From Nocardioides sp. (lineage in GTDB: Bacteria > Actinomycetota > Actinomycetes > Propionibacteriales > Nocardioidaceae): a stretch of 8,564 nucleotides of DNA. How positions within the stretch are numbered: the first letter of the stretch is position 1; every line of letters begins with the position of its first letter. Below, in pieces: positions 4,633-8,564 of the stretch. Both the position numbers and the translations under genes were made by a program. Where the stretch lies: assembly GCA_021166815.1 (NCBI GenBank), contig JAJPEO010000062.1, forward strand, positions 1 through 8,564. The letters run 5' to 3'. Under the pieces are notes generated by a model that was not told the origin of the DNA, ran no database searches, and saw nothing but the letters and a program-made list of their open reading frames with translations.

Positions 4633-6327
4633 ATGGGCAGCACGGCCACCAGTCTCGAGACGCCCGGCGATGCCGAGCTGATCTCCGCCGTGCGCGGAGG
4701 CGACCTCGAGGCCTACGGCACGCTCTTCGAGCGCCACGCCGACTCCGCCCGCCGGCTCGCCCGCCAGCTGGTCGCGCCCGGGGACGTGGAGGACCTGGTG
4801 TCCGAGGCGTTCATGAAGGTGCTCAACGTGCTCCAGCGCGGGGGCGGTCCCGACGTCGCGTTCCGCGCCTACCTCCTCACCTCGGTGCGCCGCCTCCGCG
4901 TCGACAAGCTGCGGGCCGGCTCGCGCCTGCACACCACCGACAACATCGACGCCTTCGACCCGGGGGTGCCGTTCCGCGACACCGCCGTGGAGGGCTTCGA
5001 GAACGAGACGGCCGCCAAGGCCTTCGCCTCGCTGCCCGAGCGGTGGCAGCTGGTGCTGTGGCACACCGAGGTCGAGGGCAACAAGCCCGCCGACATCGCT
5101 CCCCTGCTCGGCATGAGCCCCAACTCGGTGTCGGCGCTGGCCTACCGCGCCCGAGAGGGACTGCGCCAGGCGTTCCTGACCCAGCACGTCGGGGAGCTGG
5201 AGGACGACCAGTGCCGCTGGACCCACGAGCACCTCGGCGCCTACATCCGCAACGGGATCACGCGCCGTGACGCCGGCAAGGTCGAGGACCACCTCGGCAG
5301 CTGCCGCTCCTGCATGGCGGTCTACCTCGAGCTGACCGAGGTGAACTCCAACCTCGGCGCCCTGCTCGCCCCGCTGCTGCTCGGCAGCGCCGCGGCGGCG
5401 TACGTCAGCTCCATCGGCTCGGCCTCCGCCCAGGCCGGGATCGCCCTGGCCCTGGGCCGCCTGCGCGACCTCGTGACCGCGCACGCCCCGGCGACGGCGG
5501 TCGCCGGTGTCGCCGCCACGGTGGTGGTCGTGGGCGGTGCCGTCGCGCTGACGACCAGCCCCCCGGACCGAGGTCCCTCCCGCGACCCGGTGGCTGCCGA
5601 GGGATCCTCCCTGGTCTCCCCCTCCTCCACCGCGTCTGCCAGCCGCCAAGCGCGTCCACGTCGTCGGACGAGCGCGCCGGCGACCACGTCCCCGGTGGAG
5701 GTGGTCGCCGCGACCGAGCCGGCGCCCGCCCCCACGGTGACCCCAACACCCACGCCGACGCCGACGCCGACGCCGACCCCCATCCCGACTCCGGTGCCGA
5801 CGCCGACACCTACCCCCACCCCGACTCCGGTGCCGACGCCCACTCCGACCGTGACGCCCACGCCCACGCCCACACCGACTCCGACTCCGACACCGACGCC
5901 CACGCCGACCCCGACGCCCACACCGACCCCGACGCCGACACCCACGCCCGACCCGGTCGACGTGTCGCTCTCCGCGCAGGTCACCACCCAGGGCCCGGCC
6001 CACACCGTCACCCTCACGGTCCAGGGACTCCCCGCTGACGCAGCCGCGACGGTGCAGGTCACCGCGACCGACGCGGCCGAGCTCTCCCCCCTCGACGCCA
6101 ACGACGCGCGCTGCACCAGGATCGGCCTCGTGGTCACGTGCACCATCGAGCCCGGGGCGTCCCCGTCGATCACCGTGCGGGCGATCGCGCCGCAGGGCGA
6201 CGTCCTCGTGGCCACCGTCACGACGGAGCTCGACGACACGAACCCGGCCAACAACACCCTGCCCATCGTGCTCGGCCAGCCGCCGGAGCTGCCCGAGCTC
6301 CCGGGTGCGCCACGGATCCGCGCGTAG
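4633..6327 (+). CDS. ECF sigma factor fused to zinc-finger anti-sigma domain, membrane segment, Pro-Thr stalk and DUF11-like domain
   Basis: This 564-residue chain joins modules normally found in separate proteins. Residues about 25-95 are sigma region 2 ([14 protein letters not shown], then [18 protein letters not shown]). Residues about 128-182 are region 4, with a helix-turn-helix near [21 protein letters not shown] zf-HC2/ZAS-type anti-sigma module follows, with Cys194, His220, Cys224 and Cys227 as likely ligands (H-x3-C-x2-C). A hydrophobic stretch at 286-306 is the best membrane segment; a weaker one lies at 241-258. A Ser/Pro/Arg-rich linker leads to a Thr-Pro tract (370-439). The final domain (about 443-550) ends in NPANNT, typical of DUF11 repeats, and has a probable disulfide pair, Cys494 and Cys503. 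Inferred topology: sigma inside, stalk and DUF11 outside. Release of sigma might need proteolysis. The ATG at 4633 precedes the homology directly; a GTG at 4627 is an alternative. Confidence 0.88.
   Translation: MGSTATSLETPGDAELISAVRGGDLEAYGTLFERHADSARRLARQLVAPGDVEDLVSEAFMKVLNVLQRGGGPDVAFRAYLLTSVRRLRVDKLRAGSRLHTTDNIDAFDPGVPFRDTAVEGFENETAAKAFASLPERWQLVLWHTEVEGNKPADIAPLLGMSPNSVSALAYRAREGLRQAFLTQHVGELEDDQCRWTHEHLGAYIRNGITRRDAGKVEDHLGSCRSCMAVYLELTEVNSNLGALLAPLLLGSAAAAYVSSIGSASAQAGIALALGRLRDLVTAHAPATAVAGVAATVVVVGGAVALTTSPPDRGPSRDPVAAEGSSLVSPSSTASASRQARPRRRTSAPATTSPVEVVAATEPAPAPTVTPTPTPTPTPTPTPIPTPVPTPTPTPTPTPVPTPTPTVTPTPTPTPTPTPTPTPTPTPTPTPTPTPTPTPDPVDVSLSAQVTTQGPAHTVTLTVQGLPADAAATVQVTATDAAELSPLDANDARCTRIGLVVTCTIEPGASPSITVRAIAPQGDVLVATVTTELDDTNPANNTLPIVLGQPPELPELPGAPRIRA
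5740..5949 (+). repeat. Thr-Pro hexanucleotide repeat tract (ACNCCN)
   Basis: Seventy codons alternate Thr and Pro, interrupted only by Ile and a few Val codons. The last 96 bp (5854-5949) are 16 uninterrupted Thr-Pro units. Third positions vary (ACG, ACC, ACA, ACT; CCG, CCC, CCA, CCT), so it is a degenerate 6-bp tandem repeat rather than a perfect one. Unit gain or loss would keep the frame and only change stalk length. Such tracts usually form extended, cell-wall-spanning, often O-glycosylated stalks in actinobacteria. Confidence 0.95.
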
Positions 6328-6341
6328 ACGAGGGAGTCCGA

Positions 6342-6355
6342 CCGGCGCGGGCCGG
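6342..6355. other. Small GC hairpin between the fusion gene and aroA
   Basis: CCGGC-GCGG-GCCGG forms a 5-bp stem with a 4-base loop in the 42-bp gap. It sits 14 bases after the fusion stop and one base before the aroA -10 box. It could be a weak terminator of the upstream gene or a chance structure; no U-tract follows. Confidence 0.3.
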
Positions 6356-6356
6356 A

Positions 6357-6362
6357 TAGGGT
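6357..6362 (+). promoter_or_regulatory. Candidate -10 box (TAGGGT) of a leaderless aroA promoter
   Basis: TAGGGT fits TAnnnT and ends 7 bases before the GTG start of aroA, so transcription would begin at or within a base of the start codon. No spaced ribosome-binding site exists (the GGCGG touches the GTG), which supports leaderless translation. The -35 region is not recognisable. Confidence 0.5.
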
Positions 6363-6369
6363 TTGGCGG

Positions 6370-7662
6370 GTGAGCACCCCGACGCTGCCGCTGTGGCCCG
6401 CCCCCAGGGTCGGAGCGCGCGTGCGCCGCCACGTCTCGTTGCCGGGCAGCAAGTCGCTCACCAACCGTGCCCTCATCCTGGCCGCGCTCGCCGACGGCCC
6501 CAGCGTCGTACGCCGCCCGCTGCGCTCGCGCGACACCACCCTCATGCGCGCCGCGCTCGAAGCCCTCGGCACCGGCATCGAGGACGACGGCCAGGACTGG
6601 CACGTCCGTCCGGGCGTGTGGACGCGTGACGCCGAGGTCGACTGCGGGCTCGCCGGCACCGTCATGCGCTTCGTCCCACCCGTGGCCGGCCTCGCGACGG
6701 GATCGGTCTCCTTCGACGGCGACCCCCACATGCGCAACCGGCCCGTGGGCCCGGTCCTGGCCGCCCTCACCGCGCTCGGGATCCACGTCGACGACGAGGG
6801 CCGCGGGGCCCTTCCGTTCACGGTCCGCGGATCCGGGCGGGTCCCGGGGGGTCGGGTGACCATCGACGCCAGCGCGTCCTCGCAGTTCGTCTCCGCCCTC
6901 CTGCTCGCGGGCGCGCGCTACGACCACGGCGTCGACGTGCGCCACGTCGGCAAGCCGGTGCCGTCCCTGCCCCACATCGACATGACGGTCGCGCTCCTGC
7001 GCGAGCACGGCGTCGAGGTCGACGACGCCGATGCCAACCGCTGGGCGGTCGCGCCGGGCAGCGTGCGTGCCCTGGACCGGGTCATCGAGCCCGACCTGTC
7101 CAACGCGGCCCCCTTCCTGGGACTCGCGGCGGTCACCGGCAGCACCGTCACCGTGCGCGACTGGCCGACCCGGACGACGCAGCCCGGCGACGAGCTGCGC
7201 TCGATCCTGTCCCTCATGGGGTGCGAGGTCGCGCTCGGCGACGACGGCCTCACCGTCACCGGTCCCGAGCGGCTCGAGGGCGTGGACCTCGACCTCCACG
7301 ACGTCGGTGAGCTCACCCCGGTCATCGCGGCGCTGTGCGCGCTGGCGCGGGGTCCGTCGCACCTGACCGGCATCGCCCACATCCGCGCGCACGAGACCGA
7401 TCGGCTGGCCGCGCTGACGGCCGAGCTGACCAGACTCGGAGCCGATGTCGACGAGCACGACGACGGGCTGACGATCCGGCCGGCGTCGCTGCACGGCGGG
7501 GTCTTCCACACCTACGCCGACCACCGCATGGCCCATGCCGCGGTCGTGGTGGGGGCGGCGGTGGACGGCGTGCTGGTCGAGGACGTCGCGACGACGTCCA
7601 AGACCTTCCCCGACTTCGCCGACGCGTGGGAGAACCTGGTCCGGGACGAGGCCGTCGGGTGA
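6370..7662 (+). CDS. aroA: 3-phosphoshikimate 1-carboxyvinyltransferase (EPSP synthase)
   Basis: This 430-residue enzyme transfers the enolpyruvyl group of PEP to shikimate-3-phosphate, the sixth step of the shikimate pathway to aromatic amino acids, in the cytosol. The two-domain family is evident throughout: [11 protein letters not shown] carries Lys28, Ser29 and Arg33 (substrate binding), [10 protein letters not shown] at 92-101 is the PEP loop, and [15 protein letters not shown] and SKTFPDF near the C-terminus are further active-site motifs. The PEP loop has Leu94 and Phe101 where E. coli has Asn94 and Pro101, and GELTP stands where E. coli has the catalytic Asp313 segment. From memory these are normal for actinobacterial AroA, not damage. 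Length is typical. The GTG start at 6370 agrees with the -10 box 7 bases upstream. rsgA overlaps its stop by 4 bp, so the two form an operon. Confidence 0.97.
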   Translation: MSTPTLPLWPAPRVGARVRRHVSLPGSKSLTNRALILAALADGPSVVRRPLRSRDTTLMRAALEALGTGIEDDGQDWHVRPGVWTRDAEVDCGLAGTVMRFVPPVAGLATGSVSFDGDPHMRNRPVGPVLAALTALGIHVDDEGRGALPFTVRGSGRVPGGRVTIDASASSQFVSALLLAGARYDHGVDVRHVGKPVPSLPHIDMTVALLREHGVEVDDADANRWAVAPGSVRALDRVIEPDLSNAAPFLGLAAVTGSTVTVRDWPTRTTQPGDELRSILSLMGCEVALGDDGLTVTGPERLEGVDLDLHDVGELTPVIAALCALARGPSHLTGIAHIRAHETDRLAALTAELTRLGADVDEHDDGLTIRPASLHGGVFHTYADHRMAHAAVVVGAAVDGVLVEDVATTSKTFPDFADAWENLVRDEAVG

Positions 7663-8564
7663 CCCGGGGCCGCTACGGCGAGCACGACCACGAGCACTAC
7701 GAACGTCCTCGTCGCCACACTCGACCCCGCACCAAGGAGCGCCCTTCCTACGCCGACGCCGAGGACGGCCGCGTCGTCACCGTCGACCGGGGACGCTTCA
7801 CCCTCGAGGTCGACGGGCGCCGCGTGATGGCGATGAAGTCGCGCCCGCTGGGCCGCAAGGGCGTCGTGGTCGGCGACCACGTGCGTGTCGTCGGCGACAC
7901 CTCCGGGGCCGACGGCTCGCTGGCCCGCATCGTCGAGGTCGTCGAGCGCACCACCACGCTGCGGCGCACGGCCGACGACGACGACCCCGTCGAGCGCGTC
8001 ATCGTCGCCAACGCCGACCAGCTCGTCGTCGTCACGGCACTGGCCGACCCGGAGCCGCGCCCGCGCCTGATCGACCGAGCCCTGGTGGCGGCGTACGACG
8101 CCGGGATGAGCCCGCTGCTGTGCCTCACCAAGGCCGACCTCGCCGACCCCGAGACCCTGCTGACCACCTACCGGTCGCTCGGCGTGCCGTGGGTCGTCAC
8201 CCAGCGCGGCGGCGACCTGGCCCAGCTGCGCGAGCGCCTGCGCGGCCGCACCAGCGTGCTGGTCGGGCACAGCGGCGTGGGCAAGTCGACCCTCGTCAAC
8301 GCCCTCGTCCCCGACGCCCAGCGCGAGGTGGGCCACGTCAACGTGGTCACGGGCCGCGGGCGCCACACCTCCACGAGTGCCTACCTCCTGGCGCTCCCCG
8401 ACGACGAGGGCTGGATCATCGACACCCCCGGCATCCGGTCGTTCGGCCTGGCCCACGTGCAGCCCGAGCGCCTCATCGAGGCGTTCCCCGACCTCGACGA
8501 GATGACCGAGGAGTGCCCGCGCGGATGCACCCACGGGTCCGGCGAGCCCGAGTGCGGGCTCGAC
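7659..8564 (+). CDS. rsgA: Ribosome small-subunit-dependent GTPase RsgA (3' end outside window)
   Basis: The frame from the GTG at 7659 runs open to the end of the window (302 codons), so the C-terminus is missing. RsgA is a circularly permuted GTPase that checks and releases late 30S subunits. The order fits: OB-fold domain about residues 40-100, then G4 (TKAD, 157-160), G1/P-loop (GHSGVGKST, 203-211) and G3 (DTPG, 255-258). A zinc knuckle follows with Cys286, Cys290, His292 and Cys299. The N-terminal 30 residues are His/Arg-rich ([13 protein letters not shown]), probably a flexible rRNA-binding extension. The start overlaps the aroA stop as GTGA, with GAGG at 7648-7651, seven bases upstream, so translation is coupled. 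The zinc spacing C-x3-C-x-H differs by one residue from the C-x4-C-x-H of E. coli and B. subtilis. In relatives aroA-rsgA is often followed by a histidinol-phosphatase gene; that lies beyond this window. Confidence 0.95.
   Translation, partial: MTRGRYGEHDHEHYERPRRHTRPRTKERPSYADAEDGRVVTVDRGRFTLEVDGRRVMAMKSRPLGRKGVVVGDHVRVVGDTSGADGSLARIVEVVERTTTLRRTADDDDPVERVIVANADQLVVVTALADPEPRPRLIDRALVAAYDAGMSPLLCLTKADLADPETLLTTYRSLGVPWVVTQRGGDLAQLRERLRGRTSVLVGHSGVGKSTLVNALVPDAQREVGHVNVVTGRGRHTSTSAYLLALPDDEGWIIDTPGIRSFGLAHVQPERLIEAFPDLDEMTEECPRGCTHGSGEPECGLD

Noticed and set aside
5740..5949. Tandem repeat considered as a CRISPR array
   Set aside because: It is a coding 6-bp repeat without spacers or direct repeats of CRISPR length, and no cas genes are nearby.
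6643..6672. AroA PEP loop with Phe at the E. coli Pro101 position, read as a possible glyphosate-tolerance change
   Set aside because: [10 protein letters not shown] appears to be the ordinary actinobacterial form of the loop, and Gly96 and Thr97 are unchanged, so no resistance can be claimed.
5322..6863. Minus-strand frame with a long Gly-Val repeat
   Set aside because: The Gly-Val repeat is the reverse complement of the Thr-Pro tract of the plus-strand fusion, which has clear domains on both sides of the tract.
3709..7536. A 1275-codon open frame on the minus strand across the fusion gene and aroA
   Set aside because: Only its last 246 codons (4449-3709) are a real gene. The rest is antisense to aroA and the sigma fusion, low in complexity (Arg/Gly/His-rich), and merely open because of high GC.
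7512..8534. Minus-strand frame of 340 codons opposite rsgA
   Set aside because: The plus strand carries all RsgA GTPase and zinc motifs in one continuous GTG-started frame.

Overview
The window is very GC-rich, densely coded DNA from an actinobacterium, most likely in or near the Nocardioidaceae. The evidence is a mycothiol-type SigR/RsrA pair, the actinobacterial 24-residue ribosomal protein bL37, a CGLAGT-type AroA, frequent GTG starts, 4-bp GTGA gene overlaps and TAnnnT-type -10 boxes. The genus is inferred, not proven.

Layout. Bases 1-1049 (+) hold the 3' end of a thiamine-diphosphate enzyme of the acetolactate-synthase family, followed after 2 bp by a small FlK-like hotdog thioesterase. 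A hairpin at 1060-1099 separates this unit from a convergent minus-strand block. In transcription order that block is a GGDEF-like protein (4449-3709), an SRAP/YedK-type DNA-protein-crosslink protein (3679-2939), an alpha/beta-hydrolase (2942-2283), the ECF sigma factor SigR (2267-1560), its zinc anti-sigma factor RsrA (1563-1276) and bL37 (1183-1109). Bases 4450-4632 are a divergent intergenic region. Rightwards from it run an ECF sigma factor fused to a zinc-finger anti-sigma module, a membrane segment, a Pro-Thr stalk and a DUF11-like domain (4633-6327), then aroA (6370-7662) and rsgA (7659 to the window end, cut off).

How the genes work together. SigR-RsrA is the thiol-oxidative-stress switch. 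A textbook SigR promoter (GGGAAT, 18 bp, GTT) lies immediately upstream of sigR, inside the 3' end of the hydrolase gene, so positive autoregulation is expected. AroA (shikimate pathway) and RsgA (30S maturation GTPase) are housekeeping and translationally coupled. The SRAP/aroA/rsgA/sigR neighbourhood resembles, from memory, the mycobacterial sigH-Rv3226c-aroA-rsgA region. Relative to that, the GGDEF-like gene and the sigma/anti-sigma fusion look like an accessory pair inserted between SRAP and aroA. The fusion, apparently a one-protein transmembrane transcription switch with a surface stalk, is the most unusual object here. No rRNA, tRNA, CRISPR array, insertion sequence or prophage gene was seen.
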